Positions 7,895 through 15,087 of a DNA stretch of 20,351 bases are shown in pieces. The notes under the pieces are model-generated. The model had not been told where the DNA came from, did no database searches, and worked only from the letters and a program-made list of their open reading frames with translations. The translations under genes and the position numbers were made by a program. Position 1 is the stretch's first letter. Every line of letters starts with the position of its first letter. The stretch comes from Candidatus Cloacimonadota bacterium (GTDB lineage Bacteria; Cloacimonadota; Cloacimonadia; Cloacimonadales; Cloacimonadaceae), in NCBI GenBank assembly GCA_028681035.1, contig JAQUJJ010000061.1, positions 1-20,351 on the forward strand, written 5' to 3'.

Positions 7895-8463
7895 CAGACA
7901 TCCTCCATGTTTGTATTTTGTATTCCTTCAAATAATGATTGGTCGATGTATTCAATTACATCTGGATATGTTAGGGGAATATCCCCCAGCTCTTCTTTTA
8001 TGGCAGCAGTGTCAAAATGGAAGCTTTGTTCCGTCCCTCTTTCTTTGGAAGTGAGGTTTATCAGGAAATCAACTTCAGGGTGTCCTATTATTGACCCCAA
8101 TAAAGTGTCCTTCAAGCTTCCCAATGGCATCCTGTCAATATTATCCAGTTCGAAATCTACGGTTAACACAGTCCCGAATCCCGGTTCACTTGCCATTTTA
8201 AAACAGCCATTGCTAAGTTCCGCATTTTGCTTGAATAGCGGGATGCCAAGCCCGACCTTTTTTATGCGTTCTTCTTTTGACGTGTAAAAGGGATTTTGTG
8301 CCATTTCAAGAGTGTGGGAATCCATCCCTACGCCATCATCTTCAACGATGATACGCAAACGGTTTTTTTGCACATTGCGGATCACGCGCACCTTGATAAA
8401 TCTTGCCTCGGCGCGCACGGAGTTCTCAATGATATCCAACAGGTGCAATGATATATCTTGCAT
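7894..8463 (-). CDS. Stand-alone GHKL (histidine-kinase-type) ATPase
   Basis: 189-residue protein with a GHKL ATP-binding domain and no phospho-acceptor histidine domain, sensor domain or membrane segment. Seen: N-box LLDIIENSV (N13 likely binds Mg), G1 box EDDGVGM (41-47), F-box-like NPFYTSKEE (57-65), G2 box GLGIPL (71-76) and a GFGTVLTV strand at 95-102. The last 85 residues (from about 105) are a separate region that I do not recognise. Such genes often lie inside hydrogenase operons between the NuoE and NuoF genes, as here. It may be a kinase or regulator of the complex or of its expression; the target is unknown. The start shows only a weak ribosome site (CGGGAT). It follows the NuoE-like gene by 12 bases. 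Confidence 0.85.
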   Translation of the reverse strand: MQDISLHLLDIIENSVRAEARFIKVRVIRNVQKNRLRIIVEDDGVGMDSHTLEMAQNPFYTSKEERIKKVGLGIPLFKQNAELSNGCFKMASEPGFGTVLTVDFELDNIDRMPLGSLKDTLLGSIIGHPEVDFLINLTSKERGTEQSFHFDTAAIKEELGDIPLTYPDVIEYIDQSLFEGIQNTNMEDV

Positions 8464-8475
8464 CGTAATCCCGAG

Positions 8476-8958
8476 TTATTTGTAACGAGATAAAATTTCT
8501 GTGATCTTGTCTTTATTTTCGATGCGTCCAAAAGTATCTTCACCGATAACAAACACGGGAGCCAAAGAACATGCTCCCACACACCTGACGGCACTCATGG
8601 TAAACAGCCCATCTGCTGTGGTTTCTCCCATGCCGATGCCAAGGTGTTCCGAGATCATTTGAATTATGCGGGGAGCTCCTTTAACGAAACATGCGGTGCC
8701 GGTGCATACATTTAGAGTATATTTACCGCGAGGTTTCATAGAAAAGAAGTTGTAGAACGTAACCACACCATAGATTTTACTGGCGGGGATTGACATCTCG
8801 CTAGCGATAAATTCCTGAACTTCAATGGGTAGGTAGCCAAAGATTTCTTGGGCAGTGCGCAAAATCTCTATCAAGGGATTGCGCAGGTCTTTTTTTTCTT
8901 CAATAACTGCCTTAAGCTGCTCGTATTGCTGGTTCTGCTTACTTGTCGCGGGAGCCAT
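8476..8958 (-). CDS. hndA: NuoE/HndA-like thioredoxin-fold 2Fe-2S subunit, first copy
   Basis: Electron-transfer subunit of the NAD-linked hydrogenase (HydC/HndA equivalent). 160 residues. Seen: a helical N-terminal half with LRTAQEIFGYLP (33-44), then KIYGVVTFYNFFS (61-73) and the four 2Fe-2S ligands C85, C90 (CTGTAC) and C126, C130 (CVGAC). It is clearly diverged from the second NuoE in the operon, which has CESPPC. A strong AAGGAGGAG lies directly before the ATG. It follows the PHP gene by 33 bases and opens the structural part of the operon. Confidence 0.93.
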   Translation of the reverse strand: MAPATSKQNQQYEQLKAVIEEKKDLRNPLIEILRTAQEIFGYLPIEVQEFIASEMSIPASKIYGVVTFYNFFSMKPRGKYTLNVCTGTACFVKGAPRIIQMISEHLGIGMGETTADGLFTMSAVRCVGACSLAPVFVIGEDTFGRIENKDKITEILSRYK

Positions 8959-8991
8959 AACTCCTCCTTATATTGCTATATTTTCTATCTT

Positions 8992-9726
8992 TCATTTTAT
9001 TGTTCTGCCATCTTGGTTCAAAGCTGCCTTTTTCAATTCTGCTACAGATGCTTCTGCCAGATAAAGCTCGCTGTATCCTGAGCCGATATCCGCTAAGTAA
9101 TGCGCATCTGATGCTTTCAATAAACTGCGCTGCATAAAATATGGCTGCTGGGTTCTCCAAGCTGTTTCATCCAAACCGGCAGTAACCCCGAAAAGGTCAA
9201 ATGCAGGTTCACTTGGCATAAATCCTAGCTGGCTAATAATGCTATAAGCTCCCGCATCCACATGAGCCGGAACCGCATAGCCGCCATAAGTCCGAACCTT
9301 ATTCACTACATGGTTCATGTCCCACATTGATGAATTGATTAAGGCACGTTGTTCCACTCTTAAAATGTTCTCATTTTCGTCAATAACAACTTGATCTCCA
9401 AAGTAATCTGCATCGTTTTCCAATGGTAATAGCGAATCGTATAGTTCTTTATCAAACTCTTTAGCCATATCCTTAGAATCAAAATATGCCAAGATGTGAA
9501 TCTCTTCAGAGCTTTGAATCTCAACCCCCCAAGTATAGTCAAGTCCTGCTCTTTTTGCGACTGTTTCATAGGCGGGACAGTTTGCCATACTATTATGGTC
9601 TGTTATTGCAAACCAATCAATCTTAAATTCTTGCAAACGATTCACCAATGCTTGCGGCGACATTTCCAGTCCACCACAGGGGCTAAGTACGGAATGTATG
9701 TGCAAATCCGCTCGAAACCAACGCAT
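8992..9726 (-). CDS. PHP-domain metal-dependent phosphoesterase
   Basis: Predicted metal-dependent hydrolase of the PHP superfamily, 244 residues, cytoplasmic. Metal-site motifs seen: DLHIHS (7-12, H9 and H11), ITDHNS (41-46, D43 and H44), GVEI (E69), IHIL (H77), AHVD (H155) and the C-terminal SDAH (D207, H209). These cover the usual PHP ligand set, so the enzyme looks intact. Substrate unknown; relatives hydrolyse phosphoesters of nucleotides or sugars. Its fixed place between the DRTGG protein and the NuoE subunit suggests a role in signalling or cofactor handling for the hydrogenase; that is inference. Confidence 0.88.
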   Translation of the reverse strand: MRWFRADLHIHSVLSPCGGLEMSPQALVNRLQEFKIDWFAITDHNSMANCPAYETVAKRAGLDYTWGVEIQSSEEIHILAYFDSKDMAKEFDKELYDSLLPLENDADYFGDQVVIDENENILRVEQRALINSSMWDMNHVVNKVRTYGGYAVPAHVDAGAYSIISQLGFMPSEPAFDLFGVTAGLDETAWRTQQPYFMQRSLLKASDAHYLADIGSGYSELYLAEASVAELKKAALNQDGRTIK

Positions 9727-9737
9727 TTATTAAGGCT

Positions 9738-10079
9738 TTACCCCTTCAGCATTTGGTACAGTTTTCCCGCTAACTCAAAGGTGGGGAGTGGGCTGGAGAT
9801 TAAGGCAATACCTTCTTCAGTGGCTTTGTCTATAACTGCTTCTTCCGGTTGGTTACCTTTGGAAAACACGATTACAGGGATTCCGGTCATGGATGCAACG
9901 GCAATCACGTTGAGGTGCTTCATTATTGTTATCCAGGCTTGCTTAGGTTTGGCAGAACCCATTACATCACTAAGCATATCACACACATATGCACCTTCCA
10001 AATCAATGACGCTAAGCTCCAAGGCAGGAGTGTAATTCACTCCCTCAACTGCCTTCATGTAGTCTGTTAGTTTAATCAT
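9738..10079 (-). CDS. DRTGG-domain protein, second copy
   Basis: 113-residue single-domain protein of the DRTGG type, a fold seen as a ligand-sensing insert near CBS domains and in phosphotransacetylase. Seen: an alternation of short strands and helices with GAYVCDMLSDVMGSAKPKQ (49-67), then VIAVASMTGIPVIVFSKGN (78-96) and a C-terminal EEGIALISSPLPTFELAG. It resembles the first gene of the operon (11940-12287), with a similar length and layout: CDMLSDVMG here and ADLISDILM there. It probably senses a small ligand; none is known. GAGGT precedes the ATG. The 87 bases between it and the preceding gene form the widest gap inside the operon. Confidence 0.78.
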   Translation of the reverse strand: MIKLTDYMKAVEGVNYTPALELSVIDLEGAYVCDMLSDVMGSAKPKQAWITIMKHLNVIAVASMTGIPVIVFSKGNQPEEAVIDKATEEGIALISSPLPTFELAGKLYQMLKG

Positions 10080-10166
10080 CTATCTAACCTCATACCTTAT
10101 TTTTCGTTGTTTCATTGGGCTACACATAAAAAATCAGACTAAGCTTTCTAAAGGCTACTGTGTTAT

Positions 10167-11441
10167 TTACTCGTCGCCTTCTTTGCTGTGGCGTTTTAAT
10201 AGTACCACGCAATCATCTATTGTTGCTTCACCCAGCACGATATCTTCTGCCAGAGCATAGCAGGTGGGGCTGCCGCAGGCACTGCAATCCAATCCCGGCA
10301 GCATGGTAAGGAATTCATTTATCCGTTTCATTTTCTTGATGGCGTTCTTGATATCCTTGTCCAATTCCATGAAGGGTCTTGGGGTAAGGGGTACCACTGC
10401 GAACTCACCGTTGTTATACAAAACTTCCAAGTCTTCCACATTGATGTCTTTGGATTCTCCCTCTTTTATCATCTTTTTTATTCGGCTCATTGCCACAAAG
10501 GGATTTTCCACATTCAGGCATCCACCCACACAACCGTTTGTGCAGCTTCTCAGCACGATGTAGTCATATTGATCCAGATAGTGATCTTCCACTCTGGAAA
10601 GGATATCCATCACATTTTCCACACCATTTACAGAGAGTGCACGTATATCTTCACAATCCACAAGATCCGCTTGCACACCGGACAAAGCCCATGTTAAACC
10701 CTGAGGATAGGTATCAATTTCTTTGGGGTCATTTTGTATTTTCTTTACTATTTCACGCACCTTACCGTAGATCATACCGGTAGAGAAAGCTCCATCCTGC
10801 AAATGTTTATAAGCGCCTTCAGGTTGGTGAACGGCAGTTACATGCGCCACACAGGGCACAATCAGGAAAATGCCGATTTCGTCATCTGCCAGATTCTCAC
10901 GCAGTGATATTTTATCCCTCAAGAATCTGGTTAAAATACTCATAGGTGCTTCCTGATGGAAAAGGTTCGGTAAAAGGGCAGGGTATTTCACCTGAATCAG
11001 GCGCACTACAGCCGGGCAATTACTGCTGAGTGTTGGTCTCTTATCACGATTAGCTCGGATATAATCCCGAATTATGCCAATCATAAAATCCGTTACCATG
11101 GCTTCTTCTGCCACTTCGTCAAAACCAAGCTCCAGAACCGCCTGTTTGGCTACTCCATAGCTGATATCTTCGGTAAATTGACCAAAGAAGGAAGAGGAGA
11201 TGATGGCAACTTTATACTTAAACTTGTGGATTATATCCAGCGGATCGCTACTTGGGATGATAGCATGAAACTGGCAAGCAGTTACACAATTACCACAATC
11301 TATACAACGATTAGCATCTATAGTAGCTTTCCTATCCCGAACTCTGATTGCTTCTGTGGGGCAGACGCGTACGCAGGCTGTGCAACCTGTGCAATTATCT
11401 TCAAGAATTTGGATTGCGTGATAGTAGTTAATATCGCTCAT
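10167..11441 (-). CDS. Sensory-type [FeFe] hydrogenase paralogue without PAS domain
   Basis: Non-catalytic or weakly catalytic [FeFe] hydrogenase-like protein, probably an H2 or redox sensor. 424 residues: an N-terminal double 4Fe-4S ferredoxin (C17, C20, C23, C27 and C46, C49, C52, C56); an H-cluster-like domain with L1 SSNCPA (139-144), L2 VPCVAH (195-200) and L3 RSCTNGCVGGC (298-308); and a C-terminal Fe-S motif C386-x2-C389-x4-C394-x16-C411, the PF04060 spacing. All four positions that hold the [4Fe-4S]H subcluster are Cys (142, 197, 300, 304). The proton-transfer Cys is Asn141, and the Lys and Glu of L2 are gone. HydS sensory enzymes have the same kind of loss but usually end in a PAS domain, which is absent here. 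It starts 5 bases after the RsbW-like gene. Confidence 0.88.
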   Translation of the reverse strand: MSDINYYHAIQILEDNCTGCTACVRVCPTEAIRVRDRKATIDANRCIDCGNCVTACQFHAIIPSSDPLDIIHKFKYKVAIISSSFFGQFTEDISYGVAKQAVLELGFDEVAEEAMVTDFMIGIIRDYIRANRDKRPTLSSNCPAVVRLIQVKYPALLPNLFHQEAPMSILTRFLRDKISLRENLADDEIGIFLIVPCVAHVTAVHQPEGAYKHLQDGAFSTGMIYGKVREIVKKIQNDPKEIDTYPQGLTWALSGVQADLVDCEDIRALSVNGVENVMDILSRVEDHYLDQYDYIVLRSCTNGCVGGCLNVENPFVAMSRIKKMIKEGESKDINVEDLEVLYNNGEFAVVPLTPRPFMELDKDIKNAIKKMKRINEFLTMLPGLDCSACGSPTCYALAEDIVLGEATIDDCVVLLKRHSKEGDE

Positions 11442-11446
11442 GTTTA

Positions 11447-11938
11447 TTAGGTGTAGAAAATTAAGAATTCAACCAGAGTAGATTCTCCGGCTGCTGAAGA
11501 AATGTGCAGGGCATCGCTATTCTTCTGAATATTGGGTAGCCCTAAGCCAGCTCCAAAACCAAATTCCCGCACTAAATCATCGGCAGTGGAATAGCCAGGA
11601 ATCATCGCCTGAGCGATATCTCCGATGCCGGGACCCATGTCCTCGAACTTTATGTGAATCATATCATCGTAAATCAAACTGGTCATCTTACCGCCCATAG
11701 AGTGGGCTGCCACGTTTATTTCTGCTTCATAGGAGGCAACTGCAATACGGCGTAATATCTCAGAATCCACGCCTAAACGCTTCAGAAGGTTTTTTACTTC
11801 AGAACTTCCCTTGCCAGCATTATTGAAATCCTTTTCTAGGACATCAAATTCCAGAGTAACCTCAGCCTCTTGCTCTCTGGAAAAGCACTCTTTAAGAGCG
11901 TTCTCCATCCCCGGGGCAATGTTCCAGTAATCTGCCAT
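11447..11938 (-). CDS. RsbW/anti-sigma-factor-like GHKL ATPase
   Basis: Single-domain GHKL ATPase related to serine kinases and anti-sigma factors such as RsbW and SpoIIAB. 163 residues from the chosen ATG. Seen: an N-box segment YEAEINVAAHS (70-80), G1 FEDMGPGIGD (98-107), and a glycine-rich lid/G2 segment GFGAGLGLPNI (127-137). No membrane or sensor domain. The ATG at 11938 lies one base after the stop of the DRTGG gene; a GTG at 11983 or an ATG at 11968 would extend the protein into that gene. None of the three has a clear ribosome site, so the start is uncertain. It probably transmits a signal from the adjacent sensory hydrogenase by kinase or partner-switching activity; no anti-anti-sigma partner is visible in the window. 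Confidence 0.82.
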   Translation of the reverse strand: MADYWNIAPGMENALKECFSREQEAEVTLEFDVLEKDFNNAGKGSSEVKNLLKRLGVDSEILRRIAVASYEAEINVAAHSMGGKMTSLIYDDMIHIKFEDMGPGIGDIAQAMIPGYSTADDLVREFGFGAGLGLPNIQKNSDALHISSAAGESTLVEFLIFYT

Positions 11939-11939
11939 A

Positions 11940-12287
11940 TCAGATTTTACAGCTTCGTAAGCCAGCATTAAAAAGAAGTCCACTGCAGCGGTAAAGAGTC
12001 ATTTTAGTGGTAATAATAGGGAGCCCGCGTTCTTCTGCCATTTCGATAACATCTTGCAGGGGACGCTTCCCACGCACAAAGATTATAGCGGTCAAATCTA
12101 TCATATCCGACAAACGCACTACCTGATTATTGGTAATCCCTGTAAGCAACATGGTAGGTTCCTTGGTACACATCAAGATATCTGAGATTAAATCAGCAGC
12201 AAAAGCACAAGGCACTTTGCAATCTATATCTACCTCTGCATTCAGCACTTCCGCATCTAGAAGGGCTATGATCTCACGTAACGTCAT
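11940..12287 (-). CDS. DRTGG-domain protein, first gene of the hydrogenase operon
   Basis: 115-residue single-domain DRTGG-like protein. Seen: CAFAADLISDILMCTKEP (27-44), LLTGITNNQVVRLSDMIDL (47-65), AIIFVRGKRP and RGLPIITTKMTLYRCSGLL. The pattern is that of a small ligand-binding regulator rather than an enzyme. It contains five cysteines, including one near the C-terminal end, but in no known cluster motif. AAAAGGAT lies upstream of the ATG. No convincing promoter was found in the 160 bases ahead, although TTGACT occurs at 12347-12342. It is the likely first gene of the transcript running to 1800. Confidence 0.75.
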   Translation of the reverse strand: MTLREIIALLDAEVLNAEVDIDCKVPCAFAADLISDILMCTKEPTMLLTGITNNQVVRLSDMIDLTAIIFVRGKRPLQDVIEMAEERGLPIITTKMTLYRCSGLLFNAGLRSCKI

Positions 12288-12473
12288 CTATTTTATCCTT
12301 TTGTTCACATCTGTAAGACAGCTCATAAAATAGCGGGTTTAAGTCAAGGAAAATAGTTATTGTAAGTGCGCCTACCCGTAATAACAGTCGCCCCCGATTG
12401 TTTATCCCAGCAATATCATACAATGCGTATGAAACTACAGATCACTAATCCTGGAGTTACATGGAAGCTATAC
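12288..12473. other. Leader region of the hydrogenase operon and edge of the repeat island
   Basis: No gene seen. The part next to 12287 should hold the operon promoter and leader, but no good -35/-10 pair at normal spacing is visible. At 12451-12462 stands a lone copy of the repeat's opening (ctggagttacat), 23 bases before the real repeat copy begins, as if the element had been partly duplicated or a short segment inserted. Confidence 0.4.
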
Positions 12474-12578
12474 CCGGAGTTACATGCGTCTCGCATGTAC
12501 TGGTTATTACAGGCATCTTGCCTGTTTATGTTAGGCGGGACTCCTAACACTCCTGTACATTCGGGACGAATGTAGCTC
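12474..12578. repeat. Modular four-hairpin repeat, left copy, interrupted at its right end
   Basis: A unit of about 105 bases made of four short palindromes, each a 7-base stem with a 3-base loop: 12482-12498 (acatgcg/cgcatgt, loop tct), 12509-12525 (acaggca/tgcctgt, loop tct), 12531-12547 (ttaggcg/ctcctaa, loop gga, one mismatch) and 12557-12573 (acattcg/cgaatgt, loop gga). The two outer hairpins can also pair with each other, so the unit ends are inverted repeats. A second copy lies at 15088-15195. This copy stops at gtagctc, three bases short of the other copy's end (gtagctccag), exactly where the group II intron begins. Confidence 0.82.
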
Positions 12579-12900
12579 GTGCGCCAGTGAGCGACACATA
12601 TCAGTTGGGTGAAAGTCCCATCCAGAGTTACGTCATACTCTGTAGCAGAAGGTAACTGCGTCATCGTGAGATGGGGTGGAGAGCAACCGGAAGCGAAATG
12701 CCAGTCCGTAGGATAACGAACTCGATTCGGCAGGATACATCGTCGAGCCTCCGAGATTAAGGCGAAGACCAAACTCGAAGACACTTAGCGAGGAGCGGTG
12801 TCACCCAGACCAGAGAAGTCTGCTTGGCTGAGAGGTGTGTTTTAGCCAGAGCAGGATGCATAATGTGAGTGGAGATGGAGCTATGCACAACATTATTCTG
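12579..12900 (+). mobile_element. Group II intron, 5' fragment (domain I region), truncated
   Basis: Begins GTGCGCC, the usual 5' end of bacterial group II introns, directly after the interrupted repeat. It continues with conserved domain I sequence such as GTTGGGTGAAAGTCCCATC (from 12604) and GGAGAGCAACCGGAAGCGAA (from 12678). No reverse transcriptase, domain V or 3' end follows, so it cannot splice or move by itself. The right limit is approximate; recognisable intron sequence fades after the hairpin near 12860-12890. GAGCTA at 12878-12883 is complementary to the last six exon bases (TAGCTC), and ATTCG at 12725-12729 to exon bases 12567-12571. This is what EBS1/IBS1 and EBS2/IBS2 pairing would require, though such short matches could be chance. 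Confidence 0.72.
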
Positions 12901-13123
12901 TAACACAAGCCTCTTTTACTTATCCGTATGTGTATTCAGTGCTTCTGTATCAAAAAAGGAACTATGCTCTCATGTAAAGTCATTCACATAATCTTTTAGT
13001 TCATATCTGCTGAGACATGACTCACAAAAGCTAGTTTAATTCAAGAAGAAATGTATAGAAACATTAACAGAATCCATACTAAAGCGAATAGGCAAATTAC
13101 TCAAGGGGATTCTACAATTCGGT
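12901..13123. other. Intergenic stretch with no recognisable feature
   Basis: AT-rich sequence between the intron fragment and the nuclease pseudogene. I see no gene, repeat or intron 3' end here. It may contain the break where the intron was truncated. Confidence 0.4.
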
Positions 13124-13591
13124 TTAACTAATTGGCACAAATAACTGGTTAGTCCCCACTTCTAAACGAGCCTTGTACTCTTTTTGTAACTCAATTCTTG
13201 CCTCTCTAACTCTTCTCTGCTCTTTTGGAATGCCTGAAGTAACCGCACATACTGAAAAAGAAAGCTCTTTCTTTCGTTTGTTCAATGCAGTGTGATAATC
13301 TTCAATGCTCTTTAGAAGTTGCTTTTTAGCAGATTTAAAATCAATTCCCTTCAACTCAACAAAGTAGTGATAATCATTTTCTACATGGAAAAAAGAGTAA
13401 TCACATTATTTTTGAGTTTGAGAGTTAGATAGACACCCATCGATTTCAAAACGAAACACTGTCCCGCGAAAAATTTTGGAAGGTTTCAGAAAGAACTGTT
13501 TATGCTTCACTACAGGCGTCTCTAAGCTTTTCAAAACACAACTATTACTAGCATTATAGAAGTCTATTATCTTTTGAACTGTGGCATTCAT
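13124..13591 (-). pseudogene. PD-(D/E)xK nuclease-like protein, broken by one in-frame stop
   Basis: Two short open segments (13591-13409 and 13405-13124) are in the same frame, separated only by a TAA at 13408-13406. Read through, they give one protein of about 155 residues. The part before the stop ends in FRFEIDGCLSNSQTQK; after it comes CDYSFFHVENDYHYFVELKG, then a helix-rich tail. D64 with E79-x-K81 (CDY, then VELKG) fits the D-x14-ExK core of PD-(D/E)xK nucleases; the activity is inferred from this motif alone. The catalytic residues all lie beyond the stop. One base change (AAA to TAA) would explain the break. The ATG lies one base after the ATPase stop, so the two genes were one unit. 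Read-through or a sequencing error cannot be excluded. Confidence 0.68.
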
Positions 13592-13592
13592 G

Positions 13593-14795
13593 TCAAGAAT
13601 ACTCAAGTTCCAAGAGTTTTCTATGTTCAGTGCCAATTACATCGGACGCCTGATCTAAGTATTTACCATCAATACTATTGTATGTATCGTCAATCATATT
13701 GATACACTTACCTTTATCGATAAAATAAGCATTTACTCTGTTTATGTCTATCCATTGTTTCTTGGGGATTATTTTCATTAAGGCTTTTTGGTCACTAGTT
13801 ATTCGCCCTACATTTCCAGCTTGAATCAAATTATCGAATGACGAAATGATATAAGGGCTATGGGTCGTAACAAGTAGTCTATTCGACCTTGACAAACACT
13901 TTTCGGTTAAATACTTAACGAGCAAATGCTGAGTTACTGGGAACAAATTCTGTTCAGGTTCTTCAATAAGGAAGTGTTTATCTCCGGATAAACTCTCATT
14001 GTTGCATACCAAAGCAAGAGGTATGGAAGATTGAAATCCACTTGCGCTGTGAGGTAGGGGGATTTTGCACCCATTGTACTCAACATTATCAATTTTACTC
14101 TCGTAGAGATACCTGAGTCCCTTAATAAATGGTATTTTCTGACTGTTACTAATGTTTCTAGACTTTTCCATAAGCGAGCCGAAGTTTAATATACATGCAG
14201 GGATATTGGTTGCGCTCAAAGAGAATATATTGTCAGAAATTAAGGAAAAGATATTGCGCTCTGAAGGTACATATATTTTATTTGACAGCTTGTTTCGAAT
14301 AAGACTTTTTCTGAGTTCGGTGTTTAAGTAATCATACATACTGTCTGGGTCTTTGATATCAAGTTTATTCGAATCAATTATGATGCTATTCAGATTATCC
14401 TCATCGTAATATGAGGGTAGTAACATGTTTAATGCGACTATTGCAGGATTACCCTTGCTTCGAGTTAACTGCTGTTCAAAAAGCTCTCTTTTAAAAACAT
14501 ATCCTTTATGATTTGAGATACTATCTTTATACACTCCACCTATATACTCTGCAGTTCGGTCGCCATTCACATACTTCAAATAAGTATCATCATGTAAATA
14601 GGAATCCATATTGAAGTTTTGCAACGTGCTTTTTATATCTCTTGAAGAAACAAGATCAGGGCTATTGAACACTTTTAGTAGTTTTGCGATGACACTTTTC
14701 CCAGCAGCTTGGGTGCCATAAATTACAGTCAGGTCTTTAATCTCAAGTGCAGCATCTATAATGGGTCCAAAGTTCTTTATATGAATATGTTCCAT
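13593..14795 (-). CDS. AAA/ABC-type ATPase related to OLD-family proteins
   Basis: Cytoplasmic ATPase of the SMC/ABC-OLD class, 400 residues from the chosen start. Seen: N-terminal IHIKNFGPIIDAALEIKDL; Walker A GTQAAGKS about 25 residues in; a PLPHSASGFQSSIPLAL segment that looks like the ABC signature region; Walker B HFLIEEPEQNLFP; and the switch TTHSPYIISSF. No TOPRIM nuclease domain follows, so nuclease activity would come from the small gene behind it. ATG 14795 is chosen because AGAGG precedes it and a promoter lies about 40 bases upstream; a longer frame from 14987 would overlap that promoter. Base composition looks AT-richer than its neighbours, which suggests transfer. Pairs of such an ATPase with a small nuclease are common in phage-defence islands; the role here is inferred. 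Confidence 0.85.
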   Translation of the reverse strand: MEHIHIKNFGPIIDAALEIKDLTVIYGTQAAGKSVIAKLLKVFNSPDLVSSRDIKSTLQNFNMDSYLHDDTYLKYVNGDRTAEYIGGVYKDSISNHKGYVFKRELFEQQLTRSKGNPAIVALNMLLPSYYDEDNLNSIIIDSNKLDIKDPDSMYDYLNTELRKSLIRNKLSNKIYVPSERNIFSLISDNIFSLSATNIPACILNFGSLMEKSRNISNSQKIPFIKGLRYLYESKIDNVEYNGCKIPLPHSASGFQSSIPLALVCNNESLSGDKHFLIEEPEQNLFPVTQHLLVKYLTEKCLSRSNRLLVTTHSPYIISSFDNLIQAGNVGRITSDQKALMKIIPKKQWIDINRVNAYFIDKGKCINMIDDTYNSIDGKYLDQASDVIGTEHRKLLELEYS

Positions 14796-14835
14796 AATCG
14801 CCTCTTTGTCTTTGTACATTCTAATTATTGAGAAC

Positions 14836-14864
14836 AACATACTTAACCGCCATTCAATGGTCAA
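14836..14864 (-). promoter_or_regulatory. Promoter of the ATPase gene
   Basis: On the minus strand: -35 TTGACC (14864-14859), a 17-base spacer and -10 TATGTT (14841-14836). The start site would fall near 14829, giving a leader of about 35 bases to the ATG at 14795. It supports the shorter reading of the ATPase. Confidence 0.55.
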
Positions 14865-15087
14865 GTGTTTTCTTGGTACACTCAGTTCACAATTTGTCTG
14901 AAAAGCAGATTGTTGTGATATAGAATGCCAATTCCATCTATAAGTTTCCACTAAGTCTGGAGTCGTTAGCTTCACCACCAAGTACAAACCTGACTCTCAT
15001 CTTTAAGGAGCTAAGGACTACTGCGTAATTGACAGGTAGTTATCCTAAGGCTAAAACAAAGGATGGATAACTGCTGTGGATTTAGTT

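Noticed and set aside
10080..10166. Internal promoter or terminator in the widest gap of the operon
   Set aside because: Only weak -35/-10-like pairs and an unstable short stem before a T-run; not enough to call.
11939..11983. Upstream GTG/ATG starts for the RsbW-like ATPase
   Set aside because: They would overlap the preceding gene and also lack ribosome sites; ATG 11938 directly after the stop is more economical, though not proven.
12342..12347. TTGACT as -35 box of the hydrogenase operon
   Set aside because: No acceptable -10 hexamer at 16-18 bases on the minus strand.
12474..12578. CRISPR-like repeats
   Set aside because: The palindromes differ in sequence, are not regularly spaced, and have no unique spacers.
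12416..12784. Open frame of 122 codons on the minus strand
   Set aside because: It lies across the hairpin repeat and the structured intron RNA, and its protein shows no family pattern; it is a by-product of these elements.
12980..13123. Remnant of an intron-encoded reverse transcriptase
   Set aside because: Short open stretches here (for example near 13030-13120, +) show none of the reverse transcriptase motifs.
13406..13408. Alternative genetic code or programmed read-through at TAA
   Set aside because: Other genes in the window, such as hydB, end normally with TAA, and no recoding signal is visible; a point mutation is simpler.
14796..14987. N-terminal extension of the ATPase
   Set aside because: The extension has no ribosome site, unlike ATG 14795, and would overlap a good promoter.
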